DNA of 64,000 nucleotides, taken from the NCBI GenBank assembly GCA_038503035.1, contig JAVSML010000978.1, positions 124,001 through 188,000 on the forward strand, written 5' to 3'. This DNA is from Crocodylus rhombifer (lineage: Eukaryota; Chordata; Crocodylia; Crocodylidae). Every line of letters begins with the position of its first letter. The first letter of the stretch is position 1. The notes beneath the pieces are model-generated. The model ran no database searches. It worked only from the letters and a program-made list of their open reading frames with translations, and had not been told where the DNA came from. This document shows, one piece after another, positions 1 to 9,795 of this stretch. Made by a program: the position numbers and the translations under genes.

Positions 1-462
1 GCTGCATTTCGGACTTGAATCCCACTCAGAAGCCACCAGCTTTGTTTTCACTGCTTTTTCCACTAAAGGAAAAAAAACACCGGAGTCCAGAATACTGGGG
101 GCGGGCGGAAAGAAATCTCAGGAGTAACCTGGGGAGAGCTCCCCGGGGGTATGGGGTAAGTCTCAGGGGTAACCTGGTGGGGAACTCCTCGGGGGGTGGC
201 GGGTAAACTCAGGGATAATTTGGGGGTCGGGGGGGGATAATCTCAGGAGTAAAATGGGGGGGAGGGGGAATCTCAGGGGTAACCGGGGGACAGGTATAAT
301 CTCAGGGGTGCCGGGGGTGGGGGGCAATCCTTTGGGCTCCTCAGCAGCGATCCCGGGGCTCCCCCCGGTCCCGGCTGACCCCCGAGCCCCGGGCAGGACG
401 GACCCCGGTGGCGCCCTGGGCCGTTTCCCGAGGACCCCCCGCCGGGCCGGGCCGCGCCGCAC
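1..462 (-). other. GOLPH3: GOLPH3 intron 1 (5' portion)
   Basis: This is the start of the first GOLPH3 intron after the donor at 461-462. The part next to the exon is very GC-rich and belongs to the promoter CpG island. The distal part (about 114-330) is a G-rich minisatellite, listed separately. No coding potential is seen. Open frames here are by-products of GC richness. Confidence 0.8.
114..328. repeat. G-rich minisatellite, about 6 degenerate units
   Basis: Units beginning AATCTCAGGRGTAACC recur at about 114, 158, 204, 239, 269 and 298. Each is followed by a G-rich tail of variable length, so the period shortens from about 45 to about 30 bp. The plus strand carries many runs of three or more G. 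It is the template strand for GOLPH3, so the transcript would be C-rich. The array lies about 130 bp past the exon 1 donor. Confidence 0.75.
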
Positions 463-681
463 CTCTCGGTCCTTGAGGCCCAGCAGCAGCACCTCCTCCA
501 TGAGCGTGAGCCGCGTCTCCTTCGAGTCGCCCTTCTCGTCGTCGCCCGGCTCGTCCCGGCGGTCCTCGTCCTCGGCGCCCGGCCCGGCCCCGCGCTCCTT
601 GTCGGCGGCGGCGGCGGCGCTGCGGGAGGCCTCGGTGCGGCGCTGCACCAGGCCCGAGCTGCGCTGGGTGAGCGAAGTCAT
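463..681 (-). CDS. GOLPH3: GOLPH3 coding exon 1 (Golgi phosphoprotein 3, N-terminus)
   Basis: GOLPH3 is a peripheral protein of the trans-Golgi. It binds PI4P, links the Golgi to MYO18A/actin, and helps retain glycosyltransferases. The minus strand reads 73 codons from ATG at 679-681, beginning MTSLTQRSSGLVQRRTEASR, the signature GOLPH3 N-terminus. An Ala run (residues 22-26) and an acidic disordered stretch (about 37-50) follow. The exon ends with KETRLTLMEEVLLLGLKDRE, the start of the GPP34 domain. It stops at a GAG/gtgcgg donor, exactly where the family continues in exon 2. The start sits in a strong Kozak context (GCCGCCATGA). The long basic N-terminus separates it from GOLPH3L. The remaining exons lie left of the window. 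The Ala run is probably a lineage-specific expansion in GC-rich DNA (inference). Confidence 0.95.
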
Positions 682-838
682 GGCGGCGGCGGTGGCCGGG
701 GGCGGCGGCCGGGAGCGAGCGCTGGGCAGCGGCAGGGCGCCGCGGCGGCTCCGCTACGGGCCCCGGGGCAGTGGCGGGCCGGGGGGACGCATGGAGGGCG
801 CGGGCCGGGCCGGCTCCCCCTGTGGCGGCGCCTCGTTC

Positions 839-849
839 AATATGGCGGC
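839..849 (+). promoter_or_regulatory. YY1-type site AATATGGCGGC
   Basis: An exact match to the AANATGGCGGC form of the YY1 motif, inside the GOLPH3 CpG island. Two weaker ATGGCGG cores lie nearby: one overlaps the GOLPH3 start codon (complement of 679-688) and another, AACATGGCGGA, lies at 1266-1276. Occupancy is inference. Confidence 0.5.
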
Positions 850-1060
850 GCGGGCTGATGTCAGCGGAGGATGTGGCAGCGCGGCCGGGGGGGGCCGGAA
901 AGGGCCGCGGCCGCAGGCGCGGGGCAGCCCCGGCAGGGGGAGAGCCCGGGGGTCGGGGCAGGCTCCCGCGGTGGCGGGGGGTGCCAGCCCTCAGCACGGC
1001 CCGCGAGTTAGACACCAGCCTGCAGGAGCTTGGGAGAGACGGGACCACAGCGCACCCATC

Positions 1061-2317
1061 CAAATACCTATGAAGTGCCCGACCCCCATATGTCCTCTTG
1101 AAGAGAAAAATAGGGGACATAAAGGCGTCGGGTTGCACATCAATAGAGGACAGAGTAGCAGAAAACCAGGTTGTTTTCTGTGACAGCCACCCTAGACCGC
1201 GTGGGTCCCGCCCTGCATGGGGGTGGCAGGTTTGACCCACCCCTGAGTATTATCCAGCTGAGGGGAACATGGCGGAGGTAGGGCCTAGCGGAGAATGTCA
1301 AACAGTTTCTACTGACGCACGGGTGGGGTGACGCATAGGGGTTGCACGCAGGTGCACGTGCACCCCCTGAGCGTGGTGGTCCACCCACAGCAAAAAGGCA
1401 CCACTAACACTGTCGGCAGCACCTGCGGGCGGTTGCTGTTTGCCACCCCCCTCGACACTGCCGGTGGCATCTGCAGGTGGTCACCAACCCCTGGTCCTGC
1501 TCCTGCTGCCGGGGCCGTGAGTCGTTCGTGCACTACTAGAAGACTGTGTCGCCTGTTGCTAATCTAAGCTCAAATAGGTGTTCAACCCTTGTGCAGAAAT
1601 AATAAATATAACAACACAGGGTGTGCAGAGAGCTGGGCATAGCTCTTGTACTTCATCCAAAGACATATGCAAGTGCAGCTGCAAAAGGAGAGTGGGCCAT
1701 TAAAATCTGCATGACATAGGCCATGGGATCTCTCTGAAGTAATTCCTGTTCAAAGTAAAGCCTATCTTTGTTAGACTCCCATCTGATCTTGATTTAAAAA
1801 TGCCCGTGATAGCAAATCCGTCACAATTTGGTAGCTTACTTCAGTGGTTAATTACCATTAAAACTTTGCACCTTCATTTCTATTTTAATGTTGCATCGTT
1901 TCAGATTCCAACAAATGTTCTTGTTATACTTTATCACGCCCTCTGTTATCAAATTTCTGTTAAGGAAAAGTACTTAGCTCTTGCATTCCTCACATGGGTG
2001 CAATACAAATACCCCTTGATATTTCCTTTTTTAAAAGTTAACCAGTTAAAGCTCCTTGACTCTGTGAGGTACTTTTCTTAATCTTTTAATTTCTATGATT
2101 ATTTTCTGAGCGTTGCCTACCTTAAATTATAAAAGAATTATTATTCCCACAACAATGGCACCAGTGCCAAATACAGAAAGAATAGAACATCTCAACTCTT
2201 ACTTGATTTTTCTCTTGTTTATACATTCAAGGATCACAGTAGCTCTTTTGGCCACTTTTTCCACACTGGATGTTCATGTTCCAGCTAATTATCTACCAGC
2301 ATGGATACAAGTTCTTT
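1061..2317. other. Intergenic DNA upstream of GOLPH3
   Basis: No gene is seen. It contains a hairpin at 1075-1138, a GC-rich patch at 1240-1530 with the palindrome GGTGCACGTGCACC near 1350, and a degenerate two-unit tandem repeat of about 45 bp (about 1408-1500) beginning CACTGYCGGYRGCAYCTGC. From about 1570 onward it is ordinary AT-rich DNA. Confidence 0.6.
1075..1138. repeat. Imperfect hairpin
   Basis: GTGCCCGACCCCCATATGTCC on the left pairs imperfectly with the segment ending at GTCGGGTTGCAC on the right, around a loop of about 12 nt. It may be a small foldback or the remnant of a transposon terminus. It lies about 400 bp upstream of the GOLPH3 ATG, at the island edge. Confidence 0.55.
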
Positions 2318-3682
2318 TCATAGTTTCATAGTTGGTAGGGTCGGAAGGGACCTGAGCAGATCATTTAGTCCAACCCCCCTGCCATGGGCAAGAAAGGTTG
2401 CTGGGGTCAAATGACCCCAGCTAGGTGGCTGTCTAGCCTCCTTTTGAAGACCCTCAGGGTAGGGGCAAGCACCACTTCCCTCGGAAGCTGGTTCCAGCCC
2501 CTAGCTGCCCTGACTGTGAAGTAGCGCCTCCTAATATCTAGCCTGAATCTACTCTCCGTCAACTTATGGCTGTTATTGCTTGTTACTCCCAGTAGTGCTT
2601 GGGGGAACAGGGACTCTTCCGTTGCCTGCTGGTCCCCCTTGGCAAGTTTATAGGTGGTCATCAGATCCCCTCTCAGCCTTCTCTTGTGGAGGTTGAACAG
2701 ATTCAGGTCTCGTAGCCTCTTCTCATAGGTCCTGCCCTGCTGGCCCCTGGTGATCATGAAAGTGGCCCTGCTCTGGACCCTCTCAATGCTGTCCACATCC
2801 CTCCTATAGTGCTGCGCCCAGAACTGGATGCAGTACTCCAACTGCAGCCTGATTAATGTTGCATAGAGGGGGAGGATCACCTCCTTGAATCTGCTTGTGA
2901 TGCATCTATGGATGCATGACAAGGTGCAGTTGGCCTTCCTGACCGCATCCCCACATTGGCAGCCCATGTTCATCTTGGAATCAATAGTGACTCCAAGATC
3001 CTTCTCTGTCTCTGTGCTGATGAGAAGGGAGTTTCCCAGCCTGTAGGTATGCTGCTGGTTCTTCCTCCCCAGGTGCAACACCTTGCACTTATCCATATTG
3101 AAACCCATCCTATTCTCATCTGCCCACCTCTGTAACCTGTTGAGATCTAGTTGTAGCCTGTCCCTCTCTTCTAGTGTGCTCACTTCTCCCCACATCTTAG
3201 TCGTCTGCAGACTTGAACAAGGTGCTTTTCACGCCCTTGTCCAAGTCGCTGATGAAGATGTTGAATAGTGCGGGCCCGAGGACCAAGCCCTGGGGGACCC
3301 CACTGCCCACATCTCTCCAGGTGGAAAATGACCTGTCCACCACCACTCTGGGTGCGGCCCTCCAGCCAATTGGTGACCCACCTGACTGTAGGCATCGACA
3401 CCACAATCTCCTAATTTTTTAACAAGAATGGGGTGAGAGACAGTGTCAAAGGCCTTCTTAAAGTCCAGGAAGGTTACATCTACCACAACTCCTGTGTCCA
3501 AGGCTTTTGTGACTTGGTCATAGAAGACCACCAGGTTGGTCTGACAGGACCTGCCTCTAATGAACCCGTGTTGATTGCCCCTAAGCATAATCTCCCCCCT
3601 GCCGGCCCCTTGCAGATGTGCTCCTGGATAAGAGTCACTGTTCAGAGTTTTTTTAGGATAGACGCCTCTATCCTGTAGCATA
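2318..3682 (-). mobile_element. CR1 LINE, 5'-truncated, frameshifted
   Basis: This CR1 non-LTR retrotransposon lies on the minus strand. The 3' tail, recognisable from the complement of TTGGTAGGGTCGGAAGGGACC, is at the left end. The minus-strand frame 3195-2407 reads the RT thumb and C-terminal region (MGFNMDKCKVLHLGRKNQQ, LQLEYCIQFWA, FRLDIRRRYFTVRAARGWNQ). The upstream frame (3406-3197) ends at the catalytic ADD. The break between them fits a 2-bp deletion just after the ADD codons. A further in-frame piece (3681-3433) carries [19 protein letters not shown]. Endonuclease and ORF1 are missing. It is non-functional. Confidence 0.9.
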
Positions 3683-3732
3683 ACTTACATTTCTAGACAT
3701 ATGACTTTGTATTTGCTCATATTACATATTGG

Positions 3733-3860
3733 TAGGGACCTACTGAAATCGAGGAAGCAGGTGGCCGATTTCAGGGGCCTCTCACAGGTTAAGTCGTTTA
3801 TTATTATTTCACAGATAGCGCAGACAATGCCCAAAATCGCAGATTGAGCAGGTGTCTACA
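3733..3860 (+). mobile_element. Single terminus of a TAGGGACC DNA transposon
   Basis: Begins TAGGGACCTACTGAAATCG, similar to the inverted termini of the element at 9194-9581 (TAGGGACCKACWCAAAT). No second terminus is seen before the CR1 fragment at 3905, so this is one end only. The right limit is approximate. Confidence 0.4.
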
Positions 3861-3904
3861 GGTTGTTGTTTGTACTCAGTTTACCAAGTGAGCTAGATCC
3901 TTCT

Positions 3905-4025
3905 CATAGATTTCATAGACATTAGGGCTGGAAGGGACCTCGGGAGATCATCGAGTCCAGCCCCCTGCCCAAAGGGCAGGAAGTCAGCTGGGGTCATAGG
4001 ATCCCAGCAAGATAAGCATCTATCA
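3905..4025 (-). mobile_element. CR1 3'-end fragment
   Basis: A short 3'-terminal CR1 copy on the minus strand. It is close to the reverse complement of the tail of the 22742-24545 CR1, including the segment GACCCCAGCTGACTTCCTGC read on the minus strand. This implies the same or a sister subfamily. Confidence 0.85.
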
Positions 4026-4403
4026 GTGACTTTCCACTCTGCCAGTTGTGCAATAATATCAATAAGCTGTATTTGATAGTTTCCTCCAGAGCTATGAAGA
4101 AATTATAAATCAGAGAGAGCTAGGAACTGATGCCAGTGGCACCTCATTAGAAACAACCTGCTCACTGACTTTTCCCTGTTTATGTCTTAAGTCCTACCAG
4201 TAAACCAGTTTTTAATTCATTTTATATATGCACTTTGCTTTTTTCAATCACCTTAATCAAAATATCATTCAGTATCTAGTTAAACATCTTTCAGCAGTCT
4301 GTTAGTTTTATCAACCAATCTTATAATCATCAAAAATATATCAGGTTAGTTTGACAAAATATATTTTCTATAAACTTGGCATTGTATTAGCCTCCTCTAA
4401 ACC

Positions 4404-4522
4404 CTTAGGGCATTTTTACACGTGCTCTGGGGGTAGGGGAAGGCACTATAATTAGAGCTGTCTAATCAAAGCACCTGCAACATCTCATGTAGCAGCATCC
4501 CTGCACTTCAAAATGGCAGTAG
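4404..4522 (+). mobile_element. Left part of a DNA-transposon-like repeat interrupted by an LTR
   Basis: The sequence from AGGGCATTTTTACACGTGC to about 4522 has partial inverted similarity to 5690-5860 (CTAATCA..AGCAC.. and GCATCCCTGCACTT.. recur inverted). The solo LTR at 4528-5676 sits between the halves. The right partner runs from about 5682 to about 5930. Termini and family are uncertain. Confidence 0.4.
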
Positions 4523-4527
4523 GGGAC

Positions 4528-5676
4528 AGTAACAGGGAACCCTGACCCTGTTACCTGAAGGCAGGTCAAGGGTTCAGAGGGGAAGGAAAGACCCCAGATG
4601 AAAGAGAAGGGGGGGTGTAACAGGGTACTGTAGCCCTGTCACCAGAGGACAGGTCCACCCGTTTAAGGCCAGAACTTTCTGGGCACACTGGTAAGGAGGG
4701 AGTTAAATGCGGAGCCTGGCCAGCTAGTCAGCTGACCGGAAGGGGCAGGCCAGGACTATAAAAACCCTGGGCTGAGTGGCAGTAGGGTTAGCAGCCAAAG
4801 AGGAAGGCGTGTATCCCACAGCTGTATGGAGAGGCTTGGTGAGCAGTCCAAAGGCTGGAGGAGGGGAACTATGGAAGCCCCCAGAGAGATAGCAGCTGCC
4901 CCACAAGAAAGACTGTAGCTGACAGTGGGGAGCTGAAGCACGAGCCCTGTGTAAATGTAAGCTGGTGTGCTGCTTTCTTTAATCACTTTTTTTTTTTTCG
5001 GTGGCAGTTATTTCCCATGGGCAGGACTGTTCATATTTCTTTTGGTTATTGAGTAACACCGGTGGTTTAAGTAAGGCTATTAGGGGAAGGAGGAGGCCTC
5101 ATTTGGGAGCCTACTACAGAGTGAAGACTGGTGCCAGCAAAGGAGCAGCTTTTTGGAGTGCACAGACCCTGGTGCTAGAAGGGATGATCCTAAAAGGCCA
5201 GGGTGATCTTATGCACCTGAGGTGCAATTTTATGTTGGGGGTTTTGGTTTTCTTTTTGTGTGGACTGAGAATGTGAATTCAGGGCTATTCCCTGGTTTTG
5301 AACTTATAAACCCCTGACTGTGGGGCCAGTGGGTGGGCCTCTGGGCCAGGCTCCAGATTAGAGCAGAAAAGAGGGCCATGAGATCCAAGACACCAAAAAA
5401 GGCGAGAGCCTCAGAGTCAAACCCTGTTTGGTGGGTTTAGATGGGGAAGCCTAGCTAGAGAGACTGGGGTCAAGGCCCATGGAGGTGAAAGGCCCCAACG
5501 TATGAAATGCAATAGGTAGTCTCCTGCTCACAAGAACATCAGCATAATAATAACTTCCATCATGACATGGCAGGCAAATGAAGAGCAGGACATAAGAACC
5601 TTGAAGACTCCAAGGGCGCCCCACGTACGGTGTGGATTAACAAGGAAAATGGTGCTGGGGAGGGCGACCTGTTACA
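4528..5676 (+). mobile_element. Solo LTR of an LTR retroelement (1149 bp)
   Basis: The left end reads AGTAACAGGG (one base off the canonical TG start) and the right end CCTGTTACA. These form a terminal inverted repeat of TGTAACAGG type with the TG...CA boundaries of LTRs. Both sides carry the same 5-bp target duplication GGGAC (4523-4527 and 5677-5681). A TATA-like CTATAAAAACC lies near 4756, suiting a plus-strand promoter. No internal gag or pol is found. A second LTR with the same kind of ends lies at 21729-24754. Ty3/gypsy-type or endogenous-retrovirus origin cannot be decided. Short open frames inside are not genes. Confidence 0.75.
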
Positions 5677-5980
5677 GGGACACTTTATCTAAAGCGTGTA
5701 TGAATTTTAAATTGCCCCCACCAAAGCTAGACCACTTCCAAATGCAGGGACGCTGATGCACAAGACACAGACACTGGTTAGAGCGTGCTGATTAGCATGC
5801 TTCAGAGGACTCGATTAATCAATTCGTGGAGTCTGCTCCAAAGCACTGTAATTATAACACGTCAGAGCAGCCTCCCATCATGTGTACTGTCATCCTGTTT
5901 GTCCAGGAGCATTGTAAACCTACAGGAAGATCTATAATTATCTGGGTCTTCCTGTTCATGCTATTTAACTGTTGCTTGAG

Positions 5981-6158
5981 CAGTGGTCTCCAAAGTGGGG
6001 TGCACGCACCCCAGGGGGTGCACAAGATGATCCATTGGGGTGCAGGAAGAAAATATTAGAACATCTATTTTATATTTATATAAATATACATATATTGGGG
6101 GGGGTGCTTAAATTTCTTACTGATAGGGTGTATGATCAAAAAAGTTTGGAGACAAGTG
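5981..6158. mobile_element. hAT-like MITE, CAGTGGTCTCCAAA termini
   Basis: A short non-autonomous DNA transposon of 178 bp. The left terminus CAGTGGTCTCCAAAGT pairs with the inverted right terminus CACTTGTCTCCAAACT. Flanking 8-bp duplications are TGCTTGAG and TGCTAGAG (7 of 8). The 8-bp duplication and CAG-type ends fit the hAT superfamily. Confidence 0.85.
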
Positions 6159-7992
6159 TGCTAGAGCATTAACTTTATTCCAGTCTTTTGGAACTTCTCT
6201 AGATTTCCAATATTTACTGAAAAGCATAGTTTAATGATCAAGAGTGTATGTTTGCTAGTTCTTTTTTTTTAAGCTGGTTTTAAAACCTTTTAATCAGACC
6301 TGTTGATATTTAAAAAAAAAAATGTATGGTTTTAGTAGCTGTTGATCTAATGTCCTTGTGAATTGTGATTAGGATGGTGAGTATTGCATCTTTTCATCAT
6401 AAGATATTACTGGATTATCTGCCTAGTTCCCAGAAATACATATTTTACTACTATATCCATACAATAATACCATTATTAGAATTCCTTTTGGTTCCTTATA
6501 TATTTAAATTACTACTCCTTTCTCTGTTGGCCATAGATTTCTCCTTGTTTCCTTTGTCAGTTTTCTGTAGTTCCTAGTTTTTCACTTGTCTGCATCTCTA
6601 TCAACCACCCCTCTCTTTCATTTATTTTATGTGTAATATAGCCTTCAATAGCTGCTTTCTGTCTTCTTCCAACACGCATACATATTTTAACAAGTTTGGC
6701 CTCCTTTCCCGTTTGTGGTTTTTGGGCATCTAGTAAAATGCCCTCAAGCAGTTCCCAGTTATGACTTACACTTTTATTTTTAAATTCCTTCTCCCAGCTG
6801 ACTTGGGTTATAATGGGTTTCACAAAGCTAAAAACAACCATTTTAAAGCAATGGGTGTATATATATTATTTGTTTCCACATACAAAATGTGATTTAAATT
6901 AGGTTCATTTACACCCAAGGTAGTACTAATTTTCAGTTCTGTAATCAATTCCTCTGTCTAATCTCCTATTAGATGCAACACTTGGAGTTAAGAAATTTTA
7001 ATATTTAGAAGGATATTTTAGTTTCTCAGCATGAGAACTTCAGCATGTCACTCAAATTGAAATCCTACTGAATCATCATCTTTCTTCCCCCCCCACCCTA
7101 CAGCTAGGAGCTTGAAGAGCTATTGATCCCCTTCTGCAGTGGGATGTCATGGTCTGTAGCAGACTTAAACTAGTACCTCTTCTTGTGCTTTCTGTGTTTA
7201 GAATGTGCCTCCATATGTATTCAAAATCATCTGCTTCTGAGTTGTCGCTGATTCAGAAACAAGTAATGCTACTATTAACAGAGCAATACTTCCCTTCTGC
7301 CTTTGTCCGCTCAAGTTCTTTAAGCAGATTGTGGCCAGTTTTTAATATTCTGTTGATAAAAATCATCCCACCAGGCTTCAGTAATTACCTGAAGGTCAAA
7401 TTCATGTTTTATAAATGAATAATTCCAGTGTCTCTAATTTTATTGCTTAGATTCCTAGTTTTGCTCTGTACACAGTTAAATCTTTTCTTCTCCTTACATC
7501 CTTTGGTGTTTTCATGACTTATGATCTCAGCATCTGAATATTGTATTGAGTAGTCCTTTCCCTTTCACCTTCCCTTCTTACTGTTAGTTTTAATATCCAC
7601 CTGATTAGCCTAGCCAGCCTGTTTGGTAGAAGACTAGTTCTCCTATCGGATGTAGATTTTACTGGAGGTCTTCTCCATAATGTCCTGTCCCCCTTTCCCC
7701 TATAAAAAGTGAACCATTCCCAGTCTTTAGCCCACCAGCATCAGATGGCTATCTAATCTTGGATTCAGTTGCAGCTTGTGTCTCCTGGCTCTAGGAAAAT
7801 AGCCTGTGACTGTTTCTTGCGGAGTGTTCTTTTCATTCTTTTTGCTATAGGATCCCTAACCAGGATCTTCCATGGATACCTGAGTTTCTTGTGAGCCAGG
7901 TTGAGCAGCCATTCATAGGAATGTTCCATAAACTGGCCTGTCCAGTTGATTCAATAACTTGATGCCTAGTTGAAAGTATCAAGTGGGCTTTC
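6159..7992. other. Intergenic DNA, no feature seen
   Basis: AT-rich sequence with poly-A and poly-T runs and no recognisable gene or clear repeat boundary. The open frames are short and lack family similarity. Confidence 0.5.
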
Positions 7993-8465
7993 CCAGGGCC
8001 ACATCAACACATCCATGTTTGTTTGGTTTGTGGCACCACAAACTGCACATGGGGAGCGTTAAAATGTGGCAAATTTGCAATGCGGGACACACTGGGCCAG
8101 AGTTTGCTACTAGGAAATTCTGGTGGCAAAAAAAAAAAAAAAAAAATGCACTGGGGGGGGAAAAAATGTGATGTGGCATGACACGGCACATACAATGAGC
8201 ATACACCAGCAGACATGGAGGCTTGGTCCTCCAGGGAGACACTCTGGCTGCTAGCCAGAGCCTCTACTCCTTCAGTTGTGCCCCAGCTCCTGCAGCATGC
8301 CAGAGGGAGGACCTGAGCAAGGGCAGTTTGCCCAAAGTGGGACAGTTTGTCCCTCAACAAAATGCATGTACAGGGGCATGCATTGTGACAAAAAACAGCA
8401 CAGATTTGTGCCACTACTATTTTTGCCACAGTGCATGCTGGTGCACATCTGGACGTGGCCTAGTT
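7993..8465. mobile_element. DNA-transposon-like element, GGCCACRTC termini
   Basis: The left end CCAGGGCCACATCAACACATCC and the inverted right end CTAGGCCACGTCCAGATGTGC are related. A 19-base A run follows 8129. The interior around 8030 (GGCACCACAAACTGCACAT) resembles that of the repeat at 11713. No convincing target duplication is seen. Confidence 0.45.
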
Positions 8466-8484
8466 CAATATCATAAATTACTTG

Positions 8485-9795
8485 AAAGATGGGATTGAGT
8501 GCCCACCCTGCAAACTGCAACTTCACCCAAGTTGGTGTCATCTGCCAGACATTCTGAAGGGTAGGTTGGGATCCAGAAAGACCTGGATACCTGAAGAAAT
8601 TGGATGAAATTTGACAAGGACAAATGCACAGTCCTGTACTTGGACAGAATTGCATGTACAAATACAGAATGGGGGATGATTGGCTAGGCAGCAGTACTTC
8701 AGAGAAGGGCTTGGGGATTATAGTAGACCATAACCTGCATATTGGCCAGTGTGCTCTTTTCTTTTTTCTTTTCTTAAAAAAAAAACCAAACAAATAAATA
8801 AAAACAGCCAATGGCACACCAAGTTGTGTTAACAGGAGTATCACTTGCAAATCAAGGAAAGTGATTCTTCTACTCTGTTCAGCACTGGAGACTACTAGAG
8901 TGATGTGTCCAATTTTGGGTCTGACTTGTCAAGAAAGATGTGGACAGATTAGAAGAAATCCAGAAAAAAAATTACTAGAGTACTGCAAAACGTAACTCAT
9001 GAGGAAAGGGTGAAAGACTGAGAATATTTCTTCTGGAGACGAGATACCTGAGGGGGAATGTAATAACAATTCTCAAATACCTGAAGGGCAACTCTGAAGA
9101 GGGTGGACATAAAATTCCATATGGCTGTAGGAGATGTGACTAAGAGTAATGGCCTGCAACTGCTGCACAGGAAATCTAGGCAGGAGATTTGAGTAGGGAC
9201 CGACTCAAATGGCAACACTGCAGACTTTGTGAAAAACTGCAAAATCAGGCGATGTCTGCTAAATCCAGTAAGAGCCAGCAGTCCTCGTGGCTTGCAGCCC
9301 AGCTGTATAGTCTGCTGGTGGAGGGGAAGAGGGGAGCAGGCATGATGGCTGCTGCCCCAACCCCTCACCACAGATTGGCGGAGAGGCTGCCTGTTATGTG
9401 GTCCTGCCCCCACCAATTGATTAAATGGAACAGCCTTCTTGGCCAATATGGGGCAGGGTCACCTGGGCCCCCTCAACTAATCAGAGATTGGGGGGGGGGG
9501 GGGTGAGCTGCCTCAATAAGCATATGAAAATGGTAGATGGTCCTGAGATCTGCCTGCAAAACTGATTTGTGTAGGTCCCTAATTATAAGGAATTTACTAT
9601 GCTGGTAGTTAATCCTTGGAACAGGCAACCTCAACAGGGCATGGACTCTCCATCCCTGGACACTTTTAAGAGCACACTAGATGGACATTTGACTAGGATG
9701 GCTTAATCAGGGATGACCCTGCCTTGAGCAGGAGGCTGGACTAGATTACATCATGAGGTCCCTTCCTGCCCTACTTCCGTATAATCCTATGCTTA
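8485..9795 (+). mobile_element. Old CR1 LINE copy, interrupted
   Basis: A degenerate plus-strand CR1. Near 8600 the KCxVLxL thumb motif is readable (FDKDKCTVLYLD), then the EERVKD and NGLQLLHRKSRQEI region up to 9193. After an inserted element (9194-9581) it resumes with TAAGGAATTTACT and runs to the 3' tail (GACATTTGACTAGGATGGCT..., GAGGTCCCTTCCTGCCC), ending near 9795. Many stops and indels. Much older than the copy at 22.7 kb. Confidence 0.75.
9194..9581. mobile_element. DNA transposon nested in CR1, TAGGGACC termini
   Basis: The left end TAGGGACCGACTCAAATGGC and inverted right end TAGGGACCTACACAAATCAG match at 15 of the first 17 bases. It splits the CR1 reading cleanly at 9193/9582. A target duplication is not clear (GATTTGAG against ATTATAAG). 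It contains a G run near 9490. The family is related to the lone terminus at 3733. Confidence 0.75.

Larger units (their letters stand above)
330..1060. promoter_or_regulatory. GOLPH3: CpG-island promoter of GOLPH3
   Basis: This is a GC-rich, CpG-dense block covering exon 1 and the upstream side of the GOLPH3 start. It has no TATA box at a sensible distance. Several motif-like sites are visible: a YY1-type AATATGGCGGC at 839-849, a CRE-like TGATGTCA at 857-864, and SP1-type GC boxes. The transcription start cannot be placed from sequence alone. By analogy with the family it should lie a few hundred bases upstream of the ATG, between about 750 and 1000. The open frames through this block on both strands reflect a lack of AT-rich stop codons and are not genes. 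Confidence 0.75.

Noticed and set aside
254..1240. Long open frames on both strands of the first kilobase
   Set aside because: They are composition effects of the CpG island. Only the minus frame ending at ATG 681 matches a known protein, and only up to the splice donor at 463.
8004..8850. 141- and 192-codon minus-strand frames
   Set aside because: They cross a DNA-transposon-like repeat and an antisense CR1, with homopolymer-coded Phe and Lys runs.
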